The notes under the pieces: generated by a model | The model's database searches: none | Told to the model about the DNA's origin: nothing | Seen by the model: only the letters and a program-made list of their open reading frames with translations | Part shown: one piece after another, positions 1 to 7,776 of the stretch | Position numbering within the stretch: position 1 is the first letter of the stretch | Layout of the letters: every line of letters begins with the position of its first letter | NCBI RefSeq assembly: GCF_038049925.1 | Contig: NZ_CP145809.1 | Location: 1,054,001 to 1,118,000, forward strand | Origin: Georgenia sp. M64 | Lineage (GTDB): Bacteria > Actinomycetota > Actinomycetes > Actinomycetales > Actinomycetaceae | Length of the DNA stretch: 64,000 nucleotides | Reading direction: 5' to 3' | Translations under genes and position numbers: made by a program

Positions 1-2
1 CC

Positions 3-71
3 GGCAAACCGACCCTCCGTCCGGCCGCCACCGCTGCGCGCCGCGACCGCCACCGCACCACCACGCAGTAA
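3..71 (+). CDS. C-terminal end of an upstream gene (partial)
   Basis: One frame is open from the window edge and ends at a TAA at 69-71, with a polar, Arg/Thr-rich tail (…RDRHRTTTQ). The stop lies 10 nt before the GH3 start, and the AAGGA that serves the GH3 gene overlaps this stop, as expected inside an operon. In actinomycetes a sugar ABC permease often precedes GH3/GH10 genes, but 22 residues are too few to identify the protein. Confidence 0.4.
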   Translation, partial: GKPTLRPAATAARRDRHRTTTQ

Positions 72-81
72 GGACATCGAC

Positions 82-2436
82 GTGACCGAAGCCCAGGTCC
101 GACCGACCACCACCCAGAACCCCCCGGACCGGGCCGGTGCCGCACCCGGCGCGGCGCAGGGGGCCGGCGGCGCCGACCGTCCCGGCGCCCTCCTCGCCGC
201 GATGACCCTGGAGGAGAAGCTCGCCCAGATCGTGGGTTTCTGGGTGGACGAGGGCGGCGAGGTCGTCGCGCCCCTGCAGAGCGAGATGGCCGACGACGCC
301 ACCCCCGAGAAGCTCGAGGAGGCCACCCGGCACGGGCTGGGGCACTTCACCCGCGTGTACGGCACCCGTCCGGTCGAGCCTGCCGAACGGGCGGCGTGGC
401 TGCGCGACGCCCAGCGGCGCCTCGTCACCGGGACCCGCCTGGGCATCCCGGCGATCGTCCACGAGGAGTGCCTCACCGGGCTCGCCGCGTGGCAGGCCGC
501 GACCTTCCCCACGCCGCTGGCGTGGGGCGCCTCCTTCGACCCGGACCTCGTCGAGGAGATGGGGGCGGCGATCGGCACCTCCATGCGCGAGCTCGGGATC
601 CACCAGGGCCTCGCCCCGGTCCTCGACGTCATCCGCGACCCGCGGTGGGGGCGCGTCGACGAGTGCATCGCCGAGGATCCGTACGTCGTCGGCACCGTGG
701 GCACCGCGTACGTCCGCGGCCTCCAGGGGGCGGGCGTCATCGCCACCCTCAAGCACTTCGTCGGGTACTCCGCCTCCCGCGCCGGCCGCAACCTCGCGCC
801 GGTGCACGCCGGCCCGCGCGAGATCGCCGATGTGCTCCTGCCGCCGTTCGAGATGGCGGTCCTCGACGGCGGGGTCGGGTCGGTCATGCACTCCTACGCC
901 GAGATCGACGGCGTCCCGGTCGCCGCGGACCCCCGCCTGCTCACCGAGCTGCTGCGCGAGCGCTGGGGCTTCGACGGGACCGTCGTCGCCGACTACTTCG
1001 GCGTCGCCTTCCTCCACGCCCTCCACGGTGTGGCCGCCGATCTCGGCGACGCCGCCGGGCAGGCCCTCGCCGCGGGTGTCGACATCGAGCTGCCCACCGG
1101 CAACGCCTACCTCGCCCCGCTCGCGGAGAAGATCCGCGCCGGCGAGGTCGACGAGGCGCTCGTCGACCGGGCCGTGCTCCGCGTGCTGCGGCAGAAGGAG
1201 GCGCTCGGCCTCCTCGACGAGACCTTCGAGGCGGAGCCCCCGGCGGTGGTCGACCTCGACCCGGCCGGGCACCGCGAGATCGCCGCCCGCCTCGCGGAGG
1301 AGTCCGTCGTCATGCTCCGCAACGACGGCGTGCTGCCGCTGCGACCGGCGACGACGCGCCGGGTGGCGGTCATCGGCCCCAACGCCGACCGGGCCCCCGC
1401 GCTGTTCGGCTGCTACTCCTTCACCAACCACGTCCTGGCCCACCACCCCGACGTGCCGATGGGCATCGACGTGCCCACCGTCCTCGAGGCGGTCCGGGCC
1501 GAGGTCGGCGCCGAGGTCACCCACGCGCGGGGCTGCGCCGTCGACGACGACGACCGGTCCGGCTTCGATGCCGCGGTCGCCGACGCTCGAGCCGCCGACG
1601 TCGCCGTCCTCGTCATGGGCGACCACGCCGGCCTCTTCGGCCGGGGCACCGTGGGCGAGGGCTGCGACCGCGACGACCTCGAGCTCCCGGGGGTCCAGCG
1701 CGAGCTCGTCGAGGCCGTCCTGGCCACCGGCACCCCCGTCGTCCTCGTCCTGCTCACCGGCCGGCCGTACGCGCTGGGCTGGGCGCTGGAGGCGTGCGCC
1801 GCGGTCGTGCAGGCGTTCTTCCCCGGCGAGGAGGGCGCCGCGGCGGTCGCCGGTGTGCTGTCCGGGCGGGTCAACCCCTCTGGTCGCCTCCCGGTGAGCC
1901 TGCCGCGCTCCGCCGGGTCGCAGCCGTACTCCTACCTCCACCCGGCGCTCGGTGGTGCCTCACCCGTCACGAGCCTCGACCCGGCCCCGGCCCTGCCGTT
2001 CGGTCACGGCCTGTCGTACACCTCGTTCACCCGGACCGGGCTCACGGCGGAGGCCACCGCGCCCACCGACGGTGCGCTCACCGCCACGGTCGTCGTGACG
2101 AACACCGGCGACCGGGCGGGGGAGGACGTCGTCCAGCTCTACGGCCACGACGTCGTCGCCTCCGTCACCCGGCCGACCGCCCAGCTCCTGGGCTACCGGC
2201 GGGTCGCGCTCGCCGCCGGGGAGTCCGCGACCGTGCGGTTCACCGTCCCCACCACCCGGCTGGCGTTCAGCGACCGGGACCTGCGCCGCGTCGTCGAGCC
2301 GGGCGAGGTCGAGCTGTGGGTCGGCGGCTCCTGCGCCCACCGCGAGACCGTCGCCCGCGTGGAGCTCACCGGCCCGGTCCACCCGGTCACCGTCACCGAC
2401 GCCCGGTGGGTCACCACCGACGTGGTCCGGGCATGA
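82..2436 (+). CDS. Glycoside hydrolase family 3 beta-glucosidase / beta-xylosidase
   Basis: A 784-residue GH3 enzyme that removes terminal beta-linked glucose or xylose from oligosaccharides. The N-terminal barrel (about residues 35-370) carries the family motifs KHFVGYSASR near 224-233 and VVADYFG near 301-307; D304 is the expected nucleophile. The second domain (about 390-620) carries GEGCDRDDLELPG, the usual acid/base region, and a fibronectin type III-like domain follows (about 660-760). There is no signal peptide, so it probably acts on imported oligosaccharides in the cytoplasm. The GTG start at 82 has AAGGA seven bases upstream. The ATGA overlap with the GH10 gene indicates translational coupling and suggests a role in xylan use. 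Xylosidase versus glucosidase cannot be settled from the sequence. Confidence 0.9.
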   Translation: MTEAQVRPTTTQNPPDRAGAAPGAAQGAGGADRPGALLAAMTLEEKLAQIVGFWVDEGGEVVAPLQSEMADDATPEKLEEATRHGLGHFTRVYGTRPVEPAERAAWLRDAQRRLVTGTRLGIPAIVHEECLTGLAAWQAATFPTPLAWGASFDPDLVEEMGAAIGTSMRELGIHQGLAPVLDVIRDPRWGRVDECIAEDPYVVGTVGTAYVRGLQGAGVIATLKHFVGYSASRAGRNLAPVHAGPREIADVLLPPFEMAVLDGGVGSVMHSYAEIDGVPVAADPRLLTELLRERWGFDGTVVADYFGVAFLHALHGVAADLGDAAGQALAAGVDIELPTGNAYLAPLAEKIRAGEVDEALVDRAVLRVLRQKEALGLLDETFEAEPPAVVDLDPAGHREIAARLAEESVVMLRNDGVLPLRPATTRRVAVIGPNADRAPALFGCYSFTNHVLAHHPDVPMGIDVPTVLEAVRAEVGAEVTHARGCAVDDDDRSGFDAAVADARAADVAVLVMGDHAGLFGRGTVGEGCDRDDLELPGVQRELVEAVLATGTPVVLVLLTGRPYALGWALEACAAVVQAFFPGEEGAAAVAGVLSGRVNPSGRLPVSLPRSAGSQPYSYLHPALGGASPVTSLDPAPALPFGHGLSYTSFTRTGLTAEATAPTDGALTATVVVTNTGDRAGEDVVQLYGHDVVASVTRPTAQLLGYRRVALAAGESATVRFTVPTTRLAFSDRDLRRVVEPGEVELWVGGSCAHRETVARVELTGPVHPVTVTDARWVTTDVVRA

Positions 2437-3782
2437 CCGGCCGCGTGGGCGGTGGGGCGGGCCAGGCCGTCGTCGCCGTCGCCGATCCCGGTGCGGACCT
2501 GCGCCACCGGGTGACCGAGACCACCGTCACGCTGCGCGGCGCCGACGGCGCTCCGCTGGCCGCGCACGAGGTCACCGTCGAGCAGCGCTCCCACGCGCTC
2601 GGCCTGGGCAACATCGGCTTCGACCTCATCCCGCTCGCCAACGGTGAGACCACGGTCCGCCCGGCCGACGTCGAGACCTTCGGCGGGGCGTCGCTCGACG
2701 GGCTCGAGCACCTCGCCGAGCTGTGGCTCGAGGTGTTCAACACCGCCACGCTGCCCTTCTACTGGGGCGCGTTCGAGCCCCGGCGCGGCGAGCCGGGCAC
2801 GGAGCGGCTGCGCCGCACCGCGCAGTGGTTCGCCGACCGCGGCGTGGCGCTCAAGGGCCACCCGCTCCTGTGGCACACCGTCACCGCCCCGTGGCTGCTC
2901 GACCTCGACGTCGACGAGATCGAGCGCGCCCAGCGGGAGAGGATCCGCCGCGAGGTCTCCGGCTTCGCCGGCCTGGTCGACACCTGGGACGCCGTCAACG
3001 AGGCGGTGATCATGCCGGTGTTCGACAAGGAGGACAACGGCGTCACCCGACTGTGCCGGGCCCGCGGGCGCATCGCCACGGTGCGGATGGCCTTCGAGGA
3101 GGCGCGCGCGGCCAACCCCGACGCGACGCTGCTGCTCAACGACTTCGACATGTCCACCGCGTACGAGTGCCTCCTCGAAGGGGTCCTCGAGGCGGGGGTC
3201 GGCGTCGACGTCCTGGGCCTGCAGAGCCACATGCACCAGGGCTACTGGGGCGAGGAGAGGACCCTGGCGGTCCTCGACCGCTTCGCCCGCTACGGCCTGC
3301 CGATCCACCTCACGGAGTCCACCCTGCTGTCCGGGGACCTCATGCCTGCCCACGTCGAGGACCTCAACGACTGGCAGGTCGAGCACTGGCCGTCCACCCC
3401 CGCGGGGGAGGAGCGCCAGGCCGAGGAGATCCTCCGGCACTACCGCACCCTCGCCTCCCACCCGTCCGTCGAGGCCGTGACGTACTGGGGCCTCACCGAC
3501 GACGGCGCGTGGCTCGGCGCGCCCGCCGGGCTGGTCCGCACGGACGGCACCCCGAAGCCGGCCTACGAGGCGCTGCGCGACCTGGTCAAGGGGGCGTGGT
3601 GGCTGGCGCCGACGACGACGCGCACCGACGACGAGGGCCGGGTGACGGTCCGGGGCTGGGCGGGCGACTACCGGCTGACCACGGCCGCCGGCGTCGTCGA
3701 CGTCCGGCTGGGCGGGCCGGCGCGGACCGGGACGTCCGGCGAGCCGGTGGACGTCTCCGTCAGCGGTTCCGCAGCCGGGTGA
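2433..3782 (+). CDS. Glycoside hydrolase family 10 endo-1,4-beta-xylanase-like protein
   Basis: A 449-residue GH10 protein starting at an ATG that overlaps the stop of the GH3 gene (ATGA). GH10 landmarks are present: KGHPLLWHT near 141-149, WDAVNEA with acid/base E190, the LNDFD segment near 235-239, LQSHMHQG, and LTEST with nucleophile E295, then VTYWGLTD near the C-terminus. GH10 enzymes cleave internal beta-1,4-xylosidic bonds. No signal peptide or carbohydrate-binding module is visible, unlike classic secreted xylanases, so it may act intracellularly on imported xylo-oligosaccharides together with the GH3 enzyme. About 60 residues follow the barrel and resemble a small beta-domain. The last 23 bases overlap the convergent DUF4395 gene. 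Confidence 0.88.
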   Translation: MTGRVGGGAGQAVVAVADPGADLRHRVTETTVTLRGADGAPLAAHEVTVEQRSHALGLGNIGFDLIPLANGETTVRPADVETFGGASLDGLEHLAELWLEVFNTATLPFYWGAFEPRRGEPGTERLRRTAQWFADRGVALKGHPLLWHTVTAPWLLDLDVDEIERAQRERIRREVSGFAGLVDTWDAVNEAVIMPVFDKEDNGVTRLCRARGRIATVRMAFEEARAANPDATLLLNDFDMSTAYECLLEGVLEAGVGVDVLGLQSHMHQGYWGEERTLAVLDRFARYGLPIHLTESTLLSGDLMPAHVEDLNDWQVEHWPSTPAGEERQAEEILRHYRTLASHPSVEAVTYWGLTDDGAWLGAPAGLVRTDGTPKPAYEALRDLVKGAWWLAPTTTRTDDEGRVTVRGWAGDYRLTTAAGVVDVRLGGPARTGTSGEPVDVSVSGSAAG

Positions 3783-4218
3783 GGACGAGGTAGAGCTCGC
3801 AGCCCAGGCAGAGCCCGACGACGGCGTTGAGGAACGCCGCGACGAGGGCCGCGCCCGCCGCGATTTCGAGCGCCCACGGCACCCCGAGCAGGGCGAGGGC
3901 CAGGCCGGCGCCGGTGATGACCAGGCCGACGACCTGGGCGAACCGCGGCGGAGCCGCGTCCTCCAGCTCCACGGGGGCGGCCAGGCGCGGACGGACCAGC
4001 CCCTTGTACAGCGCCCCCTGCCAGGTGCCCTGCGCCCCGCGCGCGGCGCCGATCGCGAACGAGGCGACCACCACGCCGAGGAGCGCGAGCCCGGCGGTCG
4101 AGGCGCCGAGGAGGAGGACCACCACGAGGAGCACGGCGGTCACGGCCGCTCCGAAGCGGGGACCACGCGGGTCGATGGCCGCCTGGCGGCCGGTGGCCGC
4201 GGACGCCGCGGCGCTCAT
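3760..4218 (-). CDS. DUF4395 family membrane protein
   Basis: A 152-residue integral membrane protein of the DUF4395 family. Two hydrophobic stretches lie near residues 25-58 and two more in the C-terminal half, ending with GLCLGCELY, whose CxxC is characteristic of the family. The ATG at 4218 overlaps the stop of the thioredoxin-like gene (ATGA). The long upstream extension of the frame has no coding character, so this ATG is preferred. DUF4395 proteins are commonly encoded next to thioredoxin-like proteins, as here, which suggests that the pair works on membrane or envelope thiol chemistry. That role is inferred from context. The 3' end overlaps the GH10 gene by 23 bases in the convergent orientation. 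Confidence 0.8.
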   Translation of the reverse strand: MSAAASAATGRQAAIDPRGPRFGAAVTAVLLVVVLLLGASTAGLALLGVVVASFAIGAARGAQGTWQGALYKGLVRPRLAAPVELEDAAPPRFAQVVGLVITGAGLALALLGVPWALEIAAGAALVAAFLNAVVGLCLGCELYLVLTRLRNR

Positions 4219-4670
4219 GCCGCCCGCCCGGCGCCCACGAGCCCGCCGACGATCTCGCGCGCCTGCGCCGCCGTCGGGGCGCCGCTCACCCGCCCCACCG
4301 CCGTCCCCGTGTGGTCGAAGACCAGGGAGGTCGGGGTCCGCATGACCCCGAGCGTCCGCACGAGGTCCAGGTGCTCGGCGGCGTCGAGCTCGACGAGGGC
4401 GACGTCCTCCCCGCCGACCAGGGTCCAGGTGCGCGCGCTCGCCCGGCACGGGGTGCAGACCTCGGACGAGAGCTGGACCACGACCGGTCGGCCGGGCTCG
4501 GCGAGCTGCCGGCCGGTGGCCGCGCGGAGGGTCTCCAGGGTCACGGCACCCTCGCGCTCGGTGCGCGTGGTCCGCAGCGAGCCGCGGCGCCGCTCCGCCA
4601 GCCACCAGGCGGCGGTGGCGACGACGAGCAGGAGGAGCACGGCGAGCAGCCGTGGGAGGAGGTCGGTCAC
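4215..4670 (-). CDS. Membrane-anchored thioredoxin-family protein
   Basis: A 151-residue protein with one N-terminal transmembrane helix (about residues 5-24) followed by a thioredoxin fold. The active-site-like motif is C72-T-P-C75 (normally CGPC), and the cis-proline region appears as MRTPTSL. The helix probably anchors the domain facing the outside of the membrane, for thiol-disulfide exchange. The GTG at 4670 is chosen because the hydrophobic helix follows directly; the longer frame back to 4757 adds 29 residues of non-coding-like sequence. It is coupled to the DUF4395 gene by an ATGA overlap. It could be an actinobacterial TlpA/CcmG-like or DsbE-like protein; the exact partner is unknown. 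Confidence 0.8.
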   Translation of the reverse strand: MTDLLPRLLAVLLLLVVATAAWWLAERRRGSLRTTRTEREGAVTLETLRAATGRQLAEPGRPVVVQLSSEVCTPCRASARTWTLVGGEDVALVELDAAEHLDLVRTLGVMRTPTSLVFDHTGTAVGRVSGAPTAAQAREIVGGLVGAGRAA

Positions 4671-4740
4671 CCCGCGAGGGTAGGTCGCCCGGGCCCGGAC
4701 ATACCGGGCAGCCTCCCGCCGTCCCGGATGGTGGACGCCG

Positions 4741-4791
4741 CCGGACGGTGCCCGCATCCGGACGGTGCCCGCCGCCGGACGTTGCCCGCTG
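4741..4791. repeat. Three tandem 17-bp repeats in the divergent thioredoxin-tig intergenic region
   Basis: The units start at 4741, 4758 and 4775. The first two read ccggacggtgcccgc plus two variable bases; the third has one change (gttgccc). They lie between the start of the minus-strand thioredoxin-like gene and the promoter of tig. No function is evident. Confidence 0.8.
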
Positions 4792-4861
4792 CCCCGCCGC
4801 CGCCGTGCCCCGCAGCGTGGGGGAGCGGGGCCCGCGCGTGCCGCCCCGGTGGGACGTGCCC

Positions 4862-4867
4862 TAGGAT
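4862..4867 (+). promoter_or_regulatory. Probable -10 element of the tig promoter
   Basis: TAGGAT fits the actinobacterial TANNNT -10 pattern. It would place the transcript start near 4874, giving a leader of about 100 nt before the GTG of tig. No clear -35 hexamer is visible 16-18 bases upstream. Confidence 0.45.
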
Positions 4868-4975
4868 TGGCCGGTCTGTGCTCCGTGATCGCGATCGGTC
4901 ACCCGGCCAGACGCACAGCCTCCCGCCGTGACCGGCGGGCCCGTCACGACCATCCGATGAGTGGAGACCACCGCA

Positions 4976-6589
4976 GTGAAGAGCGCCGTCGAGAACCTCG
5001 AGCCCACCCGGGTGAAGCTGACCGTGGAGGTGTCGTACGACGAGCTCAAGCCGAGCCTCGACCACGCCTACGCCCACATCGGCGAGCAGGTCAACATCCC
5101 CGGCTTCCGCAAGGGCAAGGTCCCCCCGCGCGTGCTGGAGCAGCGCGTCGGCCGCGCCGCGGTGATCGAGCACGCCGTCAACGACGCCGTCCCCGGCTTC
5201 TACAACCAGGCCGTCTCCGAGACGGACGTCAAGCCCCTGGGCCAGCCGAGCATCGAGGTCACCGAGATCCCCGCGGTCACGGGCACCCCGGGCGGCCAGC
5301 TCGTCTTCACCGCCGAGGTGGACGTCCGCCCCGAGATCGAGCTCCCCTCCCTCGAGGGCGTCGAGCTCACCGTCGACGACGTCGAGGTCTCCGACGTCGA
5401 CGTCGAGGAGCGTCTGACCACCCTGCGTGAGCGCTTCGGCTCCCTCGTGGGCGTCGACCGCCCGATCGGCGACGGCGACTTCGTCGTCATCGACCTCGCC
5501 GCCAAGGTCGGCGAGGAGGAGGTCGACTCCGTCTCCGGTGTCTCCTACCAGATCGGCGAGGGCAACATGCTCGACGGTCTGGACGAGGCGCTCACCGGCC
5601 ACAGCGCGGGAGAGACCGTCACGTTCACGGCGCCCCTGGCCGGCGGCGACCACGCCGGCGAGGACGCCGAGGTGACCGTCACGGCCACTGCCGTCAAGGA
5701 GCGCGAGCTCCCCGAGGCCGACGACGAGTTCGCCCAGCTCGCCTCCGAGTTCGACACGATCGACGAGCTCCGCGCCGACCTGCGCACCCAGGCCGCCCAG
5801 GAGAAGTCCTCCGAGCAGGCCGTCCAGGCCCGCGACCTGCTTCTCGAGAAGCTCCGCGGCGGGGCTGACTTCCCGGTCCCGGCCGGGATGGTCGAGAGCG
5901 AGATCGAGCGGCACCTGCAGGCCGAGGGCAAGGAGAAGGGCGACCCGCACGGCGAGGAGGTGCGCGAGGAGGTCACCGGCCTGCTGCGCGACCAGCTGCT
6001 CCTCGACACCCTCGTCGAGAAGCTCGCCGTCGGCGTGACCCAGAACGAGCTCCTCGAGTTCCTCGTCTCCAACGCCCAGCAGTACGGGATGGACCCCAAC
6101 CAGTTCATCCAGGCCGCCTCGCAGACCGGGCAGCTCCCGGCCTTCATGGGTGAGATCGCCCGCAACAAGGCCCTCGCGGTCGCGCTGCGCCAGGTGAGCA
6201 TCAAGGACGGCGCCGGCAACGACGTCGACCTCTCGGAGTTCATCGGCTCCGACGAGCTCGACGCCGCCGGGCCCGAGGGTGAGGCCGGGTCCGCCGACGC
6301 GTCGGGGTCCGCCGGCTCGCCGGAGTCCCCGGAGTCCGCCGACTCGCCCGAGTCCGCTGACTCGCCCGAGTCCGCTGACTCGCCCGAGTCCGCTGACTCC
6401 GCCGGGTCCGCCGACACCCCGGACGAGGCGGCCGAGGAGCCCGCCGCGGCGCCGAAGAAGAAGGCCACCAAGAAGGCCGACAGCGCCGAGGACTCTGAGG
6501 CGAAGAAGCCTGCCGCGAAGAAGGCGGCCGCGAAGAAGCCTGCCGCCAAGAAGGCGGCCGCGAAGGACAAGACGTCCGACGAGGGCTGA
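4976..6589 (+). CDS. tig: Trigger factor, ribosome-associated chaperone / peptidyl-prolyl isomerase
   Basis: A 537-residue trigger factor. The start is GTG 4976 (VKSAVENLEPTRVKLTVEV), with GGAG nine bases upstream. The ribosome-binding tail carries the signature GFRKGKVPP near residues 44-52, the FKBP-type isomerase domain covers about 155-240, and the helical chaperone domain extends to about 430. It binds nascent chains at the ribosome exit tunnel. After the conserved end comes a tail of about 100 residues: first Ser-Pro-Glu repeats rich in acidic residues, then Lys/Ala-rich KKAAAKKPAAKK repeats like histone H1 tails. Such tails vary among actinomycetes. The gene stands ahead of the clp operon, as in many Gram-positive genomes, and ends with a strong hairpin. 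Confidence 0.96.
   Translation: MKSAVENLEPTRVKLTVEVSYDELKPSLDHAYAHIGEQVNIPGFRKGKVPPRVLEQRVGRAAVIEHAVNDAVPGFYNQAVSETDVKPLGQPSIEVTEIPAVTGTPGGQLVFTAEVDVRPEIELPSLEGVELTVDDVEVSDVDVEERLTTLRERFGSLVGVDRPIGDGDFVVIDLAAKVGEEEVDSVSGVSYQIGEGNMLDGLDEALTGHSAGETVTFTAPLAGGDHAGEDAEVTVTATAVKERELPEADDEFAQLASEFDTIDELRADLRTQAAQEKSSEQAVQARDLLLEKLRGGADFPVPAGMVESEIERHLQAEGKEKGDPHGEEVREEVTGLLRDQLLLDTLVEKLAVGVTQNELLEFLVSNAQQYGMDPNQFIQAASQTGQLPAFMGEIARNKALAVALRQVSIKDGAGNDVDLSEFIGSDELDAAGPEGEAGSADASGSAGSPESPESADSPESADSPESADSPESADSAGSADTPDEAAEEPAAAPKKKATKKADSAEDSEAKKPAAKKAAAKKPAAKKAAAKDKTSDEG
6341..6394 (+). repeat. Three perfect 18-bp tandem repeats inside tig
   Basis: The unit gactcgcccgagtccgct occurs at 6341, 6359 and 6377, flanked by degenerate copies. 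Each encodes six residues of the DSPESA-type repeat, so copy number can change without a frameshift. Confidence 0.9.
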
Positions 6590-6608
6590 TCTTCGCAGGT
6601 TCGACGTC

Positions 6609-6648
6609 CGGCGGCGCCGGGGTGCTGACGAGCACCCCGGCGCCGCCG
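6609..6648 (+). terminator. Hairpin terminator after tig
   Basis: A perfect 18-bp stem (6609-6626 with 6631-6648) is closed by a GACG loop, 19 bases after the tig stop. No long T-run follows, which is usual for GC-rich actinomycetes. Confidence 0.8.
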
Positions 6649-7002
6649 TCGTCGGTAGGCCCTGATGGCGGGACGCCGTCCTCCTATCACTGGGCCCGGG
6701 CCGAGTCGCCCGCGGGCAGGCGCGGTCCGCGGCTCGGCGGTGTGGTGCAGCGAGGGCGGGGTGCTTCCCGGCCGAGGTCCCGGTGGGTGCTCGTGCGGCG
6801 AGGTCGCGGGTTCCGGGGTCAGTCAGCAGAAACTGGTCTGCTGACTGGACCCGGTCGGTACTCGTTCACCGCGAGTGTGCTGACTGGGCGGAGGCGAGGG
6901 CCCGGTGCGGGGTGCTGACTGGACCCGGTCGGTACGGGCTCGTCACCGCCGAGCTCCGACCCCCGACGTGTCCGCGCCGGCCGTACCGTCCCGCGCATCG
7001 TG
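6649..7002. other. Intergenic stretch between tig and clpP1, no gene seen
   Basis: From the tig terminator to the clpP1 promoter region no frame has convincing coding character in either direction, and no tRNA-like cloverleaf is visible. It contains a hairpin and a direct repeat, listed separately. Confidence 0.6.
6820..6935. repeat. Inverted and direct repeats sharing the core CTGACTGG
   Basis: An 11-bp perfect inverted repeat (6820-6830 with 6837-6847, 6-nt loop) runs into a 23-bp sequence at 6839-6861 that is repeated exactly at 6913-6935. A shorter partial copy (tgctgactggg) lies between them at 6878-6888. The core is therefore present three times directly and once inverted within 116 bp. 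Possible roles are an operator array or a repeat-element remnant; the sequence does not decide. Confidence 0.75.
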
Positions 7003-7060
7003 CGCCGTGAGCGAAAAGGCCGCCCCCGGGCGGGGTGCGGGGCGGCGTCAGCGTTAGGGT
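7003..7060 (+). promoter_or_regulatory. Candidate clpP1 promoter with a ClgR-like site
   Basis: TAGGGT at 7055-7060 fits a -10 element. About 45 bases upstream, CGCCGTGAGCG at 7003-7013 resembles the CGC-N5-GCG core of the ClgR activator motif known for actinobacterial clp genes, with a mismatch at the central A and poor flanks. A 6-bp hairpin (agggtc/gaccct, 7056-7075) overlaps the expected transcript start. The ClgR assignment is tentative. Confidence 0.3.
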
Positions 7061-7123
7061 CCTGGGACAGACCCTGATGGCGACACCCGGGTGCCATGGT
7101 GCCCGAGACGAAGGAGCGTGCAC

Positions 7124-7744
7124 GTGAGCGAGCAGATGCCGCAGGCGAGGACCGAGGGCGCCGGCATGGGCCTGAACGACAACATCTACAACCGGCTCCT
7201 CAAGGAGCGCATCATCTGGCTGGGCTCGGAGGTGCGCGACGAGAACGCGAACGCCATCTGCGCCCAGATGATGCTCCTGGCGGCGGAGGACCCGCAGAAG
7301 GACATCTTCCTCTACATCAACTCCCCGGGCGGCTCGATCACCGCGGGCATGGCGATCTACGACACGATGCAGTTCGTTCAGCCGGACGTCGCGACCGTGG
7401 CGATGGGCATGGCGGCCTCGATGGGCCAGTTCCTGCTCTCCTCGGGCGCCAAGGGCAAGCGCTTCGCCACCCCGCACGCGCGGGTGATGATGCACCAGCC
7501 CTCCGGCGGCATCGGGGGCACGGCGACGGACATCCGCATCAACGCCGAACTGATCCTGCACATGAAGCGGGTTCTCGCCGAGCTCACGGCCGAGCAGACG
7601 GGCAAGCCCGTCGAGCAGGTCAACGCCGACGCCGACCGCGACCGCTGGTTCACGGCGACCGAGGCCCTGGAGTACGGCTTCATCGACCACGTCGTCGAGC
7701 ACTCCCACTCCGTGCCCGGTGGCGGCGGCACGGACTCCAAGTGA
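7124..7744 (+). CDS. clpP1: ATP-dependent Clp protease proteolytic subunit ClpP1
   Basis: A 206-residue ClpP serine peptidase. The GTG at 7124 is chosen because AAGGAG lies seven bases upstream; the earlier in-frame codons add non-conserved sequence. The catalytic triad is S99 (GMAASMG), H124 (MMHQP) and D169. Residues 67-71 (NSPGG) form part of the oxyanion region. In actinomycetes ClpP1 and ClpP2 form a mixed two-ring barrel that degrades proteins unfolded by ClpX or ClpC. The clpP2 gene follows after 32 bases with its own ribosome binding site, so the two are probably co-transcribed. Confidence 0.96.
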   Translation: MSEQMPQARTEGAGMGLNDNIYNRLLKERIIWLGSEVRDENANAICAQMMLLAAEDPQKDIFLYINSPGGSITAGMAIYDTMQFVQPDVATVAMGMAASMGQFLLSSGAKGKRFATPHARVMMHQPSGGIGGTATDIRINAELILHMKRVLAELTAEQTGKPVEQVNADADRDRWFTATEALEYGFIDHVVEHSHSVPGGGGTDSK

Positions 7745-7776
7745 CGCCCCCCGACCCGAGAACCCCAGGAGCAACC

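Noticed and set aside
396-2430. Very long arginine/proline-rich frames overlapping GH3 (and similar frames throughout)
   Set aside because: These are shadows produced by the high GC content: extreme Arg/Pro/Gly/Ala composition, no family motifs, and a motif-rich gene in another frame.
2193-3461. Long minus-strand frame antisense to the GH10 gene
   Set aside because: Composition is rich in Gly/Val/Asp/His, typical of the antisense of a high-GC gene, with no recognisable domain or start signal.
6660-6800. tRNA or small RNA gene between tig and clpP1
   Set aside because: No T-arm (GGTTCRA) with matching acceptor ends could be folded.
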